A stretch of DNA of 64,000 bases from the NCBI RefSeq assembly GCF_001590905.1, contig NZ_BCTT01000015.1, forward strand, positions 118,259 through 182,258, read 5' to 3'. The translations under genes and the position numbers were made by a program. Positions 1-9,624 of this stretch are shown one piece after another. A model generated the notes under the pieces. It searched no databases, was not told the DNA's origin, and saw nothing but the letters and a program-made list of their open reading frames with translations. Origin of the DNA: Serratia grimesii NBRC 13537 (GTDB lineage Bacteria > Pseudomonadota > Gammaproteobacteria > Enterobacterales > Enterobacteriaceae). Position 1 is the stretch's first letter; the number at the start of each line of letters is the position of its first letter.

Positions 1-2
1 TA

Positions 3-584
3 GATGAACTGACGACAGTTGATGTCATTTCGTCATATTGGTCCGGCAATACTATTGCCCATCTTTTTCTCAGCTTTGGTTTTAAAGATGGTCGCCATTT
101 AGCTATATCTATCGAAACACGGCGCAGGATCAATCAAATCTATTCTACATGGCGAGGATTTTTCAAACACTACACGCTGACTTATGTTCTTGCAGACGAG
201 AGAGATTTGATTGGTGTCAGAACGGACGTGAGAAAAGAACGGGTTTATCTTTATTCTGTCAAGATCCCTGCTGAAACGGCTCAGGCTCTTTTTATAAACT
301 ATTTAGGACGTATCGAGAAACTTAGCCTGCAACCTGAGTTTTACAATACCTTTAATAATAACTGCACTACCAATATTTTACATCACGCCGCTTCAGTATC
401 CCCCGAGATAAAATTTAACTGGAAGGTGTTAGTCAGTGGGTATGCCGACAAATATATTTATGAACTGGGTTTACTGGATAGCAGACTACCCTTTAAAAAA
501 TTGAAAGAGATCAGTTTAATACGAAGACCTTCTGATGCGGCCATTGCCGACGACTACTCAAAATCGATCCGGTTACCAAGCTAA
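3..584 (+). CDS. DUF4105 (Lnb N-terminal periplasmic domain) protein, 3' part
   Basis: The reading frame is open from the left edge of the window (frame 3), so only the C-terminal ~193 residues are seen and the true start lies outside. An internal TTG at 207 could be read as a start, but the frame continues upstream with family-like sequence, so I treat the gene as truncated by the window edge. The motif NTFNNNCTTNI (about 50 residues after that TTG) with its conserved Asn/Cys/Thr is typical of the DUF4105 family, which are periplasmic or membrane-linked proteins of cysteine-peptidase-like fold and unknown substrate. The gene ends 171 bp from guaA in convergent orientation. Family call is fairly sure; function is unknown. 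Confidence 0.75.
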   Translation, partial: DELTTVDVISSYWSGNTIAHLFLSFGFKDGRHLAISIETRRRINQIYSTWRGFFKHYTLTYVLADERDLIGVRTDVRKERVYLYSVKIPAETAQALFINYLGRIEKLSLQPEFYNTFNNNCTTNILHHAASVSPEIKFNWKVLVSGYADKYIYELGLLDSRLPFKKLKEISLIRRPSDAAIADDYSKSIRLPS

Positions 585-682
585 CAACATGGTATCGGTC
601 AGGTAGTAATTACCATCACCATGCCATAGAAAATGGATTTTTGGCGATATAAAAGATTGCCACGCAATGCCAGACACAAAAA

Positions 683-710
683 CAAAAAAACCCGCAATTA
701 AGCGGGCTTA
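683..710 (-). terminator. Intrinsic terminator of guaBA
   Basis: Read on the minus strand, a short GC stem (CCCGC at 704-708 region pairing with GCGGG, arms 691-695 and 702-706) is followed by a run of seven T. It lies about 45 bp past the guaA stop codon and also faces the convergent DUF4105 gene. Confidence 0.7.
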
Positions 711-755
711 GATGTAATTTTGATTATTCAGTGCTGGCCTAAGCCAGCAACCAAA

Positions 756-2333
756 TCATTCCCACTCAATGGTAGCTGGTGGCTTGCCGCTGATGTCATA
801 AACGACGCGGGAAATACCGTTCACTTCGTTGATGATGCGGTTGGAGACGCGGCCGAGGAAATCGTACGGCAGGTGCGCCCAATGCGCGGTCATAAAGTCG
901 ATGGTTTCCACTGCACGCAGTGAAACAACCCAGTCGTATTTACGGCCATCGCCCATCACGCCAACTGAACGTACCGGCAGGAACACAGTGAATGCCTGGC
1001 TAACCTTGTTGTACAGATCGGCCTTGTGCAGTTCTTCAATGAAGATGGCATCGGCACGACGCAGCAGGTCACAGTACTCTTTCTTCACTTCGCCCAGCAC
1101 GCGCACGCCCAGACCTGGCCCCGGGAACGGGTGGCGGAACAGCATGTCGTAAGGCAGGCCCAGTTCCAGACCAATCTTGCGCACTTCGTCTTTGAACAGC
1201 TCTTTCAGCGGCTCGACCAGACCCAGCTTCATCTCTTTCGGCAGGCCACCCACATTGTGGTGTGACTTGATTACGTGTGCTTTACCGGTAGCAGAAGCGG
1301 CGGATTCAATTACGTCAGGATAGATGGTGCCTTGCGCCAGCCATTTCACGTCAGTCTGTTTGCAAGCTTCTTCGTCGAACAGCTCAACGAACACGCGACC
1401 AATGATCTTGCGTTTAGCTTCTGGCTCATCAACGCCAGCCAGTGCACTCAGGAAGCGATCTTCTGCCGCCACGTGAACAATGTTCAGGCCGAAGTGGTCA
1501 CCAAACATTTCCAGCACCTGGTCGGCTTCGTTCAGGCGCAGCAGGCCGTTGTCGACAAACACGCAGGTCAGGCGTTTACCAATTGCGCGGTGCAACAACA
1601 TCGCAGTAACGGAAGAGTCCACACCACCGGACAGGCCGAGGATCACGTGATCTTCACCTACCTGCTGACGAATACGCTCTACCGCATCTTCAATAATGGT
1701 CGCCGGGGTCCACAACGCTTCACACTGGCAGATATCCAGAACGAAACGCTCCAGCATGCGCTGGCCCTGACGGGTGTGGGTCACTTCCGGGTGGAACTGC
1801 ACACCGTAGAAGCGTTTTTCTTCGTTGGCCATAATGGCAAACGGACAGGTATCGGTGCTGGCAACAGTGACGAAGTCAGACGGGATAGCGGTCACTTTGT
1901 CGCCGTGGCTCATCCACACGTCCAGCAGCGGTTTGCCGGCCGGGCTCAAGGCGTCTTCGATGTCGCGTACCAATGCGCTGTCGGTGGTGATTTCCACCTG
2001 GGCATAACCGAATTCACGCTCGTTGGAGCCTTCTACCTGGCCACCCAACTGCATCGCCATGGTCTGCATGCCGTAGCATACGCCCAGCACCGGTACACCG
2101 GCGGTGAAGACGTATTCTGGTGCGCGCGGGCTGTTGGCTTCGGTGGTACTTTCCGGGCCGCCGGACAGGATGATGCCGCTTGGATTGAATTCGCGGATTT
2201 GCTCTTCGCTAACGTCCCAGGCCCACAGCTCGCAGTAAACGCCGATTTCGCGCACGCGGCGTGCTACCAGTTGAGTGTATTGCGAACCAAAGTCCAGAAT
2301 CAGGATGCGATGCTTATGGATATTTTTTGTCAT
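756..2333 (-). CDS. guaA: GMP synthase (glutamine-hydrolysing)
   Basis: Converts XMP to GMP using ATP and glutamine in the last step of guanine nucleotide synthesis. The 525-residue length is that of the E. coli enzyme. The N-terminal class I glutamine amidotransferase domain (about 1-200) has the catalytic Cys86 in GVCYGMQ and the His/Glu pair in [10 protein letters not shown]. The ATP pyrophosphatase domain carries the PP-loop [10 protein letters not shown] near residue 230, and the C-terminal dimerisation domain ends in PPATIEWE. It is the second gene of guaBA, 101 bp after guaB, and ends at an intrinsic terminator. Confidence 0.98.
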   Translation of the reverse strand: MTKNIHKHRILILDFGSQYTQLVARRVREIGVYCELWAWDVSEEQIREFNPSGIILSGGPESTTEANSPRAPEYVFTAGVPVLGVCYGMQTMAMQLGGQVEGSNEREFGYAQVEITTDSALVRDIEDALSPAGKPLLDVWMSHGDKVTAIPSDFVTVASTDTCPFAIMANEEKRFYGVQFHPEVTHTRQGQRMLERFVLDICQCEALWTPATIIEDAVERIRQQVGEDHVILGLSGGVDSSVTAMLLHRAIGKRLTCVFVDNGLLRLNEADQVLEMFGDHFGLNIVHVAAEDRFLSALAGVDEPEAKRKIIGRVFVELFDEEACKQTDVKWLAQGTIYPDVIESAASATGKAHVIKSHHNVGGLPKEMKLGLVEPLKELFKDEVRKIGLELGLPYDMLFRHPFPGPGLGVRVLGEVKKEYCDLLRRADAIFIEELHKADLYNKVSQAFTVFLPVRSVGVMGDGRKYDWVVSLRAVETIDFMTAHWAHLPYDFLGRVSNRIINEVNGISRVVYDISGKPPATIEWE

Positions 2334-2434
2334 GTGAGGCGAATTCCAGCAACAGAGAAAAAGAGCGAAAATAGTGTTTTCGGGGTGAAGCGTTACGCCC
2401 CACCCCGGCTTCTCCCGCAGGAGAAGTTAAAGCA

Positions 2435-3898
2435 TTAACCCATGCGGTAGTTCGGTGACTCTTTGGTGATGGTCACGTCATGCACGTGGCTTTCCTGAAT
2501 ACCGGCGCCGCTGATGCGCACAAATTCAGCCTTGGTGCGCAGCTCATCGATGGTGCCGCAACCGGTCAGACCCATGCAAGAGCGCAGACCGCCCATTTGC
2601 TGGTGAACAATGGCTTTCAGCATGCCTTTGTAAGCCACACGGCCTTCGATACCTTCCGGCACCAATTTGTCAGCAGCATTATCGGTCTGGAAGTAACGGT
2701 CAGAAGAGCCTTTGGACATCGCACCCAGTGAACCCATCCCGCGATAGGATTTGAACGAACGCCCCTGGTACAGCTCGATTTCGCCCGGAGATTCTTCGGT
2801 ACCTGCCAGCATGGAGCCAACCATGACACAAGATGCACCCGCCGCGATGGCTTTGGCGATGTCACCGGAGAAACGGATGCCGCCGTCGGCGATAACCGGG
2901 ATACCGGTGCCTTCCAGCGCTTCAACCGCGTCGGCGATAGCGGTGATCTGCGGTACGCCTACGCCAGTTACGATACGGGTAGTACAGATAGAACCAGGAC
3001 CGATACCCACTTTCACTGCGCTAACACCGGCATCAGCCAGTGCTTTGGCGCCAGAAGCGGTCGCGACGTTGCCGCCAACGATCTGCAGATCCGGGTATTT
3101 GGCGCGGGTTTCACGAATGCGCTGCAATACGCCTTCGGAATGGCCATGGGAAGAGTCGATCAGCAGGACGTCAACACCGGCAGCAACCAGCGCATCAACA
3201 CGCTCTTCGTTACCTGCACCAGCGCCAACCGCAGCGCCTACGCGCAGACGGCCATGTTCGTCTTTACAGGCGTTTGGCTTGCGTTCTGCTTTTTGGAAGT
3301 CTTTTACGGTGATCATACCCAGCAGATGGAACTGGTCGTCTACCACCAGCGCCTTCTCAACGCGTTTTTCGTGCATTTTCTGCAGCACGACTTCACGCGC
3401 TTCACCTTCTTTCACCGTAACCAGGCGCTCTTTCGGCGTCATCACGGCGGTAACAGGCTGGTTCAGATCGGTAACGAAGCGGACGTCACGGCCGGTAATG
3501 ATGCCGACCAGTTCGTTTTCTTCGGTCACGACCGGGTAGCCGGCAAAGCCGTTACGCGCGGTCAGTTCTTTCACTTCTTTCAGGGTGGTGGTCGGCGTTA
3601 CGGATTGTGGGTCAGTGACCACGCCGCTTTCATGTTTTTTCACGCGGCGGACTTCTTCAGCCTGACGCTCGATGGACATGTTTTTGTGGATGAAGCCTAA
3701 ACCGCCTTCCTGCGCCAGCGCGATAGCCAGATTGGCTTCGGTAACGGTATCCATGGCTGCGGACAGCATAGGGATGTTCAGGTGGATGGTTTTGGTCAAT
3801 TGGGTGCCGAGCTCAGCGGTATTAGGCAGAACCGTAGAGTGAGCTGGAACCAGGAGAACGTCGTCGAATGTCAGTGCTTCTTTTGCGATGCGTAGCAT
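2435..3898 (-). CDS. guaB: Inosine-5'-monophosphate dehydrogenase
   Basis: Oxidises IMP to XMP with NAD+, the committed step to GMP. I start at the ATG at 3898 (protein begins [16 protein letters not shown], 487 residues, usual for the family); the frame stays open 31 codons further upstream, but that stretch overlaps the promoter, and a GGTGAG ribosome site lies ~10 nt before 3898. The barrel is interrupted by two CBS domains (about residues 93-205). The catalytic loop GSICTTR holds the active Cys near 305, and [11 protein letters not shown] is the flap. Divergent from xseA; cotranscribed with guaA. Confidence 0.98.
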   Translation of the reverse strand: MLRIAKEALTFDDVLLVPAHSTVLPNTAELGTQLTKTIHLNIPMLSAAMDTVTEANLAIALAQEGGLGFIHKNMSIERQAEEVRRVKKHESGVVTDPQSVTPTTTLKEVKELTARNGFAGYPVVTEENELVGIITGRDVRFVTDLNQPVTAVMTPKERLVTVKEGEAREVVLQKMHEKRVEKALVVDDQFHLLGMITVKDFQKAERKPNACKDEHGRLRVGAAVGAGAGNEERVDALVAAGVDVLLIDSSHGHSEGVLQRIRETRAKYPDLQIVGGNVATASGAKALADAGVSAVKVGIGPGSICTTRIVTGVGVPQITAIADAVEALEGTGIPVIADGGIRFSGDIAKAIAAGASCVMVGSMLAGTEESPGEIELYQGRSFKSYRGMGSLGAMSKGSSDRYFQTDNAADKLVPEGIEGRVAYKGMLKAIVHQQMGGLRSCMGLTGCGTIDELRTKAEFVRISGAGIQESHVHDVTITKESPNYRMG

Positions 3899-3950
3899 GG
3901 GCAATATCTCACCAGAGTGGGCTGTGAAAAAGATAAAATATTGCCGCGGC

Positions 3951-3979
3951 ATTATACAGAGCGTAAACGGTTGCCTCCA
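3951..3979 (-). promoter_or_regulatory. guaB promoter with PurR-box candidate
   Basis: On the minus strand a consensus -10 TATAAT (3951-3956) sits 17 bp from TGGAGG (3974-3979). Between and across them, 3961-3976 reads GCGTAAACGGTTGCCT on the plus strand and matches the PurR consensus ACGCAAACGTTTGCGT at 12 of 16 positions. Bound PurR would cover the core promoter. PurR control of guaBA is established in E. coli; here it is inferred from the match and its position. Confidence 0.7.
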
Positions 3980-4068
3980 GCACTTTCTCACAAAAACTCT
4001 TGATTACCTTTTTCAGCCATGTAGTATCGACCAATTAAGTGCTTGTTTTGAAATTTGATCTGGGTCAC

Positions 4069-5460
4069 ATGTCGCTACCTGTTTCGCCGTCTATTTTTAC
4101 CGTAAGCCGCCTGAATCAGACGGTTCGACAGCTGCTGGAAATGGAAATGGGCCAAATTTGGCTCTCCGCCGAGATTTCCAACTTCTCCCAACCCTCTTCC
4201 GGCCACTGGTATTTCACGCTGAAAGACGATCGTGCGCAGGTCCGTTGCGCGATGTTCCGCAACACTAACCGCCGCACCACTTTCCGTCCGCAGAATGGCC
4301 AACAGGTCCTGGTTCGCGCCAGCATTACGCTGTATGAACCCCGCGGCGACTACCAACTGATTGCCGAAAGCATGCAACCTGCCGGTGATGGCCTGTTGCA
4401 ACAGCAGTTCGACCAGTTGAAACAGCGCCTGAGCGCCGAAGGCCTGTTCGACCAACAGTTCAAGCAAGCCTTGCCCAGCCCGGCCAAACGCGTCGGGGTC
4501 ATTACCTCCGCCAGCGGTGCCGCGCTGCACGATGTGTTGCAGGTGCTGCAACGGCGTGATCCTTCACTGCCTATCATCATTTACCCCACGTCGGTGCAGG
4601 GTGCAGAAGCGCCATTGCAGATTGTGCGTGCCATCGAAACGGCTAACCGCCGCGACGAGTGTGACGTGCTGATTGTCGGCCGTGGTGGCGGTTCGCTGGA
4701 AGATCTGTGGAGTTTTAATGACGAACGCGTAGCGCGGGCGATTTTCGCCAGCCGCATTCCAATTGTCAGCGCCGTCGGCCATGAAACCGACGTCACCATT
4801 GCCGACTTTGTCGCCGACCTGCGTGCGCCAACCCCTTCAGCCGCCGCCGAACTGGTCAGCCGCAATCAGCTGGAGCTGCTGCGCCAGTTGCAGTCCCAGC
4901 AGCAGCGAATGGAAATGGCGATGGATTACTATCTGGCCCAGCGCCAACAACAGTTCACCCGCATCAACCACCGTTTGCAGCAACAGCATCCGCACCTGCG
5001 CCTGGCGCGCCAGCAGACACTGTTGTTCAAGCTGCAACGCCGGTTGGAAGAAGGTATGCAGAACCAACTGCGGGTCTCTTCACGCCGCAGCGAGCGGGCC
5101 CAACAGCGCTTGGCGCAGATGCAGCCACAGGCACGGATTCATCGCTATCAGCAACGTGTGCAGCAGCAGGAATACCGTTTGCAACAGACACTGGAGCGGC
5201 AGCTTAACGCCTGGCGTCAACGCTTTGGCGTGGCCTGTAGCCAGCTTGAGGCGGTCAGCCCACTGGCAACGCTGGCGCGTGGCTACAGCGTGACACAAAC
5301 TCCACGCGGCGAAGTGCTGAAGACCACCAAACAGGCGCAGGTGGGTGAATTGCTGAAAACCCGTTTGCAGGATGGCTGGGTGGAAAGCGAGGTGAAGACC
5401 ATCACCGTCACCAAAAAACCGCGCAAAAAACGCACGACTGAATCTCCCCCTAATACTTGA
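4069..5460 (+). CDS. xseA: Exodeoxyribonuclease VII large subunit
   Basis: Large subunit of the XseA/XseB single-strand exonuclease that makes acid-soluble oligonucleotides from ssDNA in repair. The start at ATG 4069 gives [17 protein letters not shown] and 463 residues (E. coli 456); a GTG ten codons upstream is less likely. The N-terminal OB-fold ([18 protein letters not shown]) is followed by the catalytic domain with [16 protein letters not shown] and [28 protein letters not shown], then a long Gln-rich coiled coil (about 275-400). Divergent from guaB as in E. coli. The last codons and stop lie inside an ERIC element. Confidence 0.97.
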   Translation: MSLPVSPSIFTVSRLNQTVRQLLEMEMGQIWLSAEISNFSQPSSGHWYFTLKDDRAQVRCAMFRNTNRRTTFRPQNGQQVLVRASITLYEPRGDYQLIAESMQPAGDGLLQQQFDQLKQRLSAEGLFDQQFKQALPSPAKRVGVITSASGAALHDVLQVLQRRDPSLPIIIYPTSVQGAEAPLQIVRAIETANRRDECDVLIVGRGGGSLEDLWSFNDERVARAIFASRIPIVSAVGHETDVTIADFVADLRAPTPSAAAELVSRNQLELLRQLQSQQQRMEMAMDYYLAQRQQQFTRINHRLQQQHPHLRLARQQTLLFKLQRRLEEGMQNQLRVSSRRSERAQQRLAQMQPQARIHRYQQRVQQQEYRLQQTLERQLNAWRQRFGVACSQLEAVSPLATLARGYSVTQTPRGEVLKTTKQAQVGELLKTRLQDGWVESEVKTITVTKKPRKKRTTESPPNT

Positions 5461-5569
5461 AGTTACATCAGTGTTGGCTGCACCCATTCACCCGAATCAC
5501 TTACCTGGTAAGCTCATCGGGATGAACGTTCTTGCCGCCTTGCTGCAACTCCAATTATTTAGGGTATAT
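5453..5569 (+). repeat. ERIC element at the 3' end of xseA
   Basis: About 117 bp matching the ERIC (IRU) layout: left end ATACTTGAAGTTACATCAG, core resembling CTTACcTGGTAAGCTC, right end TTGCTGCAACTCCAATTATT then AGGGTAT. It runs from the last codons of xseA to within a few bases of the stop of the convergent GH31 gene. It is related to the ERIC copies at 10735, 37368 and 39965. Confidence 0.8.
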
Positions 5570-5573
5570 AACG

Positions 5574-7940
5574 TTATTCCAGCGTAAAACTGTTGCCTGG
5601 CGCGCCGTTGATCCACAACTCGCGCGCTTCTCCAGCAGGCAAGCTGAAGGTCAGGGTTTGCCATGCCGGTTTAAAGCGGCCCTCGGTGGTGATGTTCAGC
5701 GTGATGCGCTGATTGTCACTGAGCATCTCCCAGCGCAGCCACAGTGCGTCGCCTTGCTGCCAGCCATAACTTTCCCCGTCATCTTCGAATAACAGCCCAG
5801 AAGCGCTGCCACAGCCTTTTTTCGGGTACAACTTAAGCTCACGTCGATCGTCTGCCGTTACGTCAACATGCGCCAGGCGGGATGACAATGGCAATGCCGC
5901 ACCGGCACGTACCAGCAGCGGCAAGCGCTCCAGCGGGGCTTCCAGCACCACCGTCTGACCGCCACTGAACCATTGGCCGCTGTAGAAGCAATACCAGCCA
6001 TCGCCGTTATCCGGCAGATACACCGGCCGCTGGCGTTGCCCCTGCTCCACTACGCTGGCCACCAGCAGATCGCGACCAATCATAAAATCATCGGTTTCTT
6101 TCAGGGTCTGTTCGTCATGCTCATGGTCGAGGAAGGTTGGACGCAGCATCGGCTCGTCATCGGCACTGGCCTGCCACAACAGGGTGTAGAAATACGGCAT
6201 CAGTCGGTAACGCAGGTTAATCGCCTCGCGCACCGCCGGGGTGGCGGCCGGATACATCCAGGGTTCGTTAACCGTGGCGTCGTCGTTCCAGGAGTGAATG
6301 GTAAAACGCGGATGCATCACGCCGTTTTGCACCCAGCGCACCAGGAGTTCGGCGTCCGGCTTGTCACCGGAAAAACCGCCGACGTCGTGCCCCAGGTTAT
6401 ACAGGCCGGATAGACTCATGCCCAACCCCATGCGGATGTTGTAACGCAAAGTCTGCCAGTTGGTGCGGTTGTCACCGCTCCAGGTCTGCACGTAACGCTG
6501 CATACCGGCACAACCGGAACGCGAAATCAGGTAGGGCCGCAGCTCGGGAGCAAAGCGTTGCTGAGCCTCCATTGAAGCGCGCATCATCAGTAGCGGCATC
6601 ACCGGGCGAATATGCTTGATGGCGATAGGTGTGCCAAAACCGTGGCAACGCGCCTCTCCGTCCCACACCTCATATTCGTTATTGTCATTCCAGGTAGAAT
6701 CGATGCCCATCTCCAGCAGTTGCTGCGTCACACCCTGCTGCCACCATTGCAACGCCGCCGGGTTGGTGAAGTCGAGGTGCGAGCCTTCATCATCCCAAAA
6801 GCTGGAGCGCTCCGGCCGGTCGCTTTCGGAATCCCGGATAAACAGCCCCTGATCCGCCGCCTGCTGATACTGCGGATGATCCTGCAACAAACACGGTTTG
6901 ATGTTGGCCGCCAGCTTTAACCCGGCATCGTGAAATGCCTGACTCAGTTGTTTGGGCTGCGGCACCTTGTCGTAGTTCCAGTTGAACACGTAGCGCTTGT
7001 TGCCGATCGAGGTATAACCCGATGACAGCTGGAACGAGTCGCACGGAATATCATGCTGGCGACAGAGCTGGATAAACTGCTGTAGCTGCTGCTGGGCGTC
7101 CGGCGCGTCGGTGTAATGCATGGTGGAACCGCTGTAGCCCAGGCTCCATTTCGGTCCAAAGTGAGTCTTGCCGGTCAGGCGTACAAACGCCTTGGTCACG
7201 TCCAGTACCTTAGGGCCGAGGAACAGGTAATAATCCAGATCCCCCGCTTCAGCCTGATAGCGGCGATAGGCCAGATGGTAGTTGTCGATTTCGTTACCCA
7301 GATCCAGCCAGCAACTGCTCAGGTTGTCGTAAAACAGCCCGAAACTGGCCTCTTCCCCGCGGGTGATGGTGAAAGGAATGTGCTTGTACAGCGGATCGGT
7401 GCTGGCGGCGTTGTAACCCATGGCGTCCAGGTTGCGCATTTCAAAGCGGCGGCCGCTGCGCTCCAAATCCCCGGCCTTCTCACCCAGGCCATAATAACGC
7501 TCGCCAGCCTGACGACGCTGATAGTGGGCCACGCCGTCACCATGCGGGTTCAGCAGGTAAGCGCTGGTTGGCCGATCGGCGGCAAGCGGGCGCCATTCAC
7601 CGGCGGCGTTGCAGTGTTCCCATTCCAGCCACAGCGGCTGATGCACGGTAACGCGCAGTGCAGACGTCGTCACCACCAGCCGATCCTCATGTTGCTGCAA
7701 CTGATAACCCGGCAGGCAGAAGCCGGCCACGCTCAAGCGGTCACGCCCTTCCCAGGGCACATCAACCTGCGGTGCGATGCTCCAGGTACGATCCAGCGCC
7801 AATTCGCCATTGCCTTTAATCAACACGCGGAACAGATCGTTTTCCAGCACATACAGACAGAACAGGTGACGTTCGTCGACCAACAGCTCAATGCGATCGC
7901 CATACTGGCCCGCCAACGTCCAATTTTTTAAGGTTTTCAT
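5574..7940 (-). CDS. Glycoside hydrolase family 31 (alpha-glucosidase/alpha-xylosidase-like)
   Basis: A 788-residue GH31 enzyme expected to release alpha-linked sugars by a retaining mechanism. Residues 1-250 are the beta-sandwich N domain. The barrel contains WNDNNEYE at 417-424, where Asp419 is the likely nucleophile, and WSGDNRTNW at 487-495, where Asp490 is the likely acid/base; GLYNLGHDVGGFSGD follows. No signal peptide is seen, so it should be cytoplasmic. It starts 11 bp after the stop of the upstream MFS permease and is surely cotranscribed. The substrate cannot be told from sequence: GH31 includes alpha-glucosidases, alpha-xylosidases and sulfoquinovosidases. Confidence 0.88.
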   Translation of the reverse strand: MKTLKNWTLAGQYGDRIELLVDERHLFCLYVLENDLFRVLIKGNGELALDRTWSIAPQVDVPWEGRDRLSVAGFCLPGYQLQQHEDRLVVTTSALRVTVHQPLWLEWEHCNAAGEWRPLAADRPTSAYLLNPHGDGVAHYQRRQAGERYYGLGEKAGDLERSGRRFEMRNLDAMGYNAASTDPLYKHIPFTITRGEEASFGLFYDNLSSCWLDLGNEIDNYHLAYRRYQAEAGDLDYYLFLGPKVLDVTKAFVRLTGKTHFGPKWSLGYSGSTMHYTDAPDAQQQLQQFIQLCRQHDIPCDSFQLSSGYTSIGNKRYVFNWNYDKVPQPKQLSQAFHDAGLKLAANIKPCLLQDHPQYQQAADQGLFIRDSESDRPERSSFWDDEGSHLDFTNPAALQWWQQGVTQQLLEMGIDSTWNDNNEYEVWDGEARCHGFGTPIAIKHIRPVMPLLMMRASMEAQQRFAPELRPYLISRSGCAGMQRYVQTWSGDNRTNWQTLRYNIRMGLGMSLSGLYNLGHDVGGFSGDKPDAELLVRWVQNGVMHPRFTIHSWNDDATVNEPWMYPAATPAVREAINLRYRLMPYFYTLLWQASADDEPMLRPTFLDHEHDEQTLKETDDFMIGRDLLVASVVEQGQRQRPVYLPDNGDGWYCFYSGQWFSGGQTVVLEAPLERLPLLVRAGAALPLSSRLAHVDVTADDRRELKLYPKKGCGSASGLLFEDDGESYGWQQGDALWLRWEMLSDNQRITLNITTEGRFKPAWQTLTFSLPAGEARELWINGAPGNSFTLE

Positions 7941-7951
7941 AGGTATCCAAC

Positions 7952-9259
7952 TTAACTATTGAGTGTTTTTTTACCGCCGCGTTCGGCGATTAAGGCAATC
8001 AGGAATACGGCACCGATCAGGTCGAAGAAGCCCATGGCGATAAATAACGGGTTGAAGCCGACGGTATCGGAGACCGCGCCAATCAGCAGCGTGAACAGGA
8101 AACTGGCGATCCAGGCGCTGGAGCCGCGCATACCGTTGACCGTCGCTACCTGATTTTTATCGAATGATTCCACCACCAGCGCGCTGAGCATGCAGGAGAT
8201 CACCTGATGGCCGAAACCGCCGATCGAGATCAGTGCGATCGCCACATAGGGATCTTTGGTGATCGCCACAAACGCCAGCGAGACCATCATGAATGCGCCG
8301 GTGACCGAGCTGGCAACCACCGAGTTGACGCGGCTGCAACCAAACCATTTACGGTACAGCGTGGTGAGATAACCACTGGCAACGCTGCCGATGTCCGCCG
8401 CCAAAAACGGCAGCCAGGCAAACATGGCGATGTGTTTTAAATCCATGCCGCGTTCGGTGGCCAAATACAGTGGCACCCAGAAACTGAATACCGCCCAGGC
8501 CGGCTCGGCGAGAAAGGCCGGAATGGCAATGCCGTAAAACTTTTTGTTACGGCAGAGAATGGCCAACGACTTGAAGAAAGGCAGTCGGGGTAATTCCGGC
8601 TCGTTATCTTCGCGGATCAGATCCAGCTCCTGCTGGCTCAAATTGGGATGCTGTTGCGGTGAATGGTAGAATCGCCACCACAGCACCACCCAGATCAGCG
8701 CCAACGCGCCAGAGAATAGAAAGGCACCCTGCCAGCCAAAGGAAACGTGAGCAATTACGATGATTGGCGGTGCCAGCATGGCACCAATAGAAAACCCGAC
8801 GCCCGCCCAACCGGCGGCAATGGGCCGTTCCTTTTTTGGGAACCAGTCAGAAATCGCTTTGGCGTTGGCCGGCGTAGCCGCCGCCTCCGCCCCGCCCATA
8901 AAGAAGCGCAAGATAGCCAGTTGCACCCAGGTCCCCGCTCCGGCATGCATCATGCAAACTACCGCCCAGATACTGGCGCAGATTAAAAATCCCATTTTCA
9001 GGCCGATTACGTCAATCAACCAGCCACATATGGGTTGAAACACCGTATAGGCCAATTGGAACGACGCGACGACCCAGGAATATTGCTCGGTAGTCATGTT
9101 CAGGCTGGTTTTCAGCTCCGGCGCCAGAATACCCAGCGAGTTGCGGGTAATGTAGTTGACCGTGACACCCAACAAAAACAACGCCAGCATCCACCAGCGC
9201 AGTGATTTAAATTTGCGCCGACCGCTAACCACAGCCGTCTGATTCATTTCCACACTCAT
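7952..9259 (-). CDS. MFS transporter, anion:cation symporter (ACS) type
   Basis: A 12-helix major facilitator permease of 435 residues. I choose the ATG at 9259 (MSVEMNQTAVV) because GGAGAGAAG lies just upstream; the frame is open 33 codons further without a good ribosome site. NYITRNSLGILAPEL in helix 1 and GFSIGAMLAPPI resemble the ExuT/GudP/phthalate permease family, whose known substrates are hexuronates, aldarates and other anions. It precedes the GH31 gene by 11 bp and should supply its substrate, which may be an acidic glycoside. It is divergent from a LacI-type regulator. Confidence 0.85.
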   Translation of the reverse strand: MSVEMNQTAVVSGRRKFKSLRWWMLALFLLGVTVNYITRNSLGILAPELKTSLNMTTEQYSWVVASFQLAYTVFQPICGWLIDVIGLKMGFLICASIWAVVCMMHAGAGTWVQLAILRFFMGGAEAAATPANAKAISDWFPKKERPIAAGWAGVGFSIGAMLAPPIIVIAHVSFGWQGAFLFSGALALIWVVLWWRFYHSPQQHPNLSQQELDLIREDNEPELPRLPFFKSLAILCRNKKFYGIAIPAFLAEPAWAVFSFWVPLYLATERGMDLKHIAMFAWLPFLAADIGSVASGYLTTLYRKWFGCSRVNSVVASSVTGAFMMVSLAFVAITKDPYVAIALISIGGFGHQVISCMLSALVVESFDKNQVATVNGMRGSSAWIASFLFTLLIGAVSDTVGFNPLFIAMGFFDLIGAVFLIALIAERGGKKTLNS

Positions 9260-9624
9260 CTGTCTTCTCTCCATAACGGCTGCCCGGTGAAACAGCGCGC
9301 TTTTTGGTAGGGTACGTTTTGGTATCGAAGGTATGGGTCGTTGAAAACTGCGTTGCACTTCAGAGAGACAGATGCATCATTATCACAACCACATGATTTA
9401 TTTTCATTTTATTTATAATTCAGTCGATTAATTGGACTGATAAATCTATAAAGTTGGCATACCAATTCAGACTAGCGAGCCGGTGAAGAGAGCGAAACGT
9501 AGTTTTTTGCAAAAATTTTCATGTATAGGCTGAATGATCGCCATAATGGCGAAAGAAACCTGACAGTACGCCGAAAAAACACTGTGAAAATATTTTCACA
9601 GTCAAATTTGAAGGAGATCACAGA
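9260..9624. promoter_or_regulatory. Divergent control region of the MFS-GH31 operon and its LacI-type regulator
   Basis: A 365-bp AT-rich gap without a convincing gene. It holds two perfect palindromes: TCGCCATAATGGCGA at 9538-9552 and the 20-bp CTGTGAAAATATTTTCACAG at 9582-9601, which ends 23 bp before the regulator's start codon. A weaker dyad TTGGCATACCAA occurs near 9452-9465. These are candidate operators for the adjacent regulator. The TGTGA and TCACA arms in the 20-mer are 8 bp apart, not the 6 bp of a CRP site. Confidence 0.6.

Noticed and set aside
207..584. Complete 125-residue gene starting at the TTG at 207
   Set aside because: The frame is open to the window edge with sequence continuing the same family, so the gene is a 3' fragment.
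1275..2438. 387-codon plus-strand open frame
   Set aside because: Antisense to guaA, no ribosome site and no recognisable protein; guaA on the other strand is certain.
2751..3539. 262-codon plus-strand open frame
   Set aside because: Antisense to guaB; low-complexity Ser/Thr-rich translation typical of a shadow frame.
9582..9601. CRP site reading of the 20-bp palindrome
   Set aside because: TGTGA and TCACA are separated by 8 bp instead of 6.
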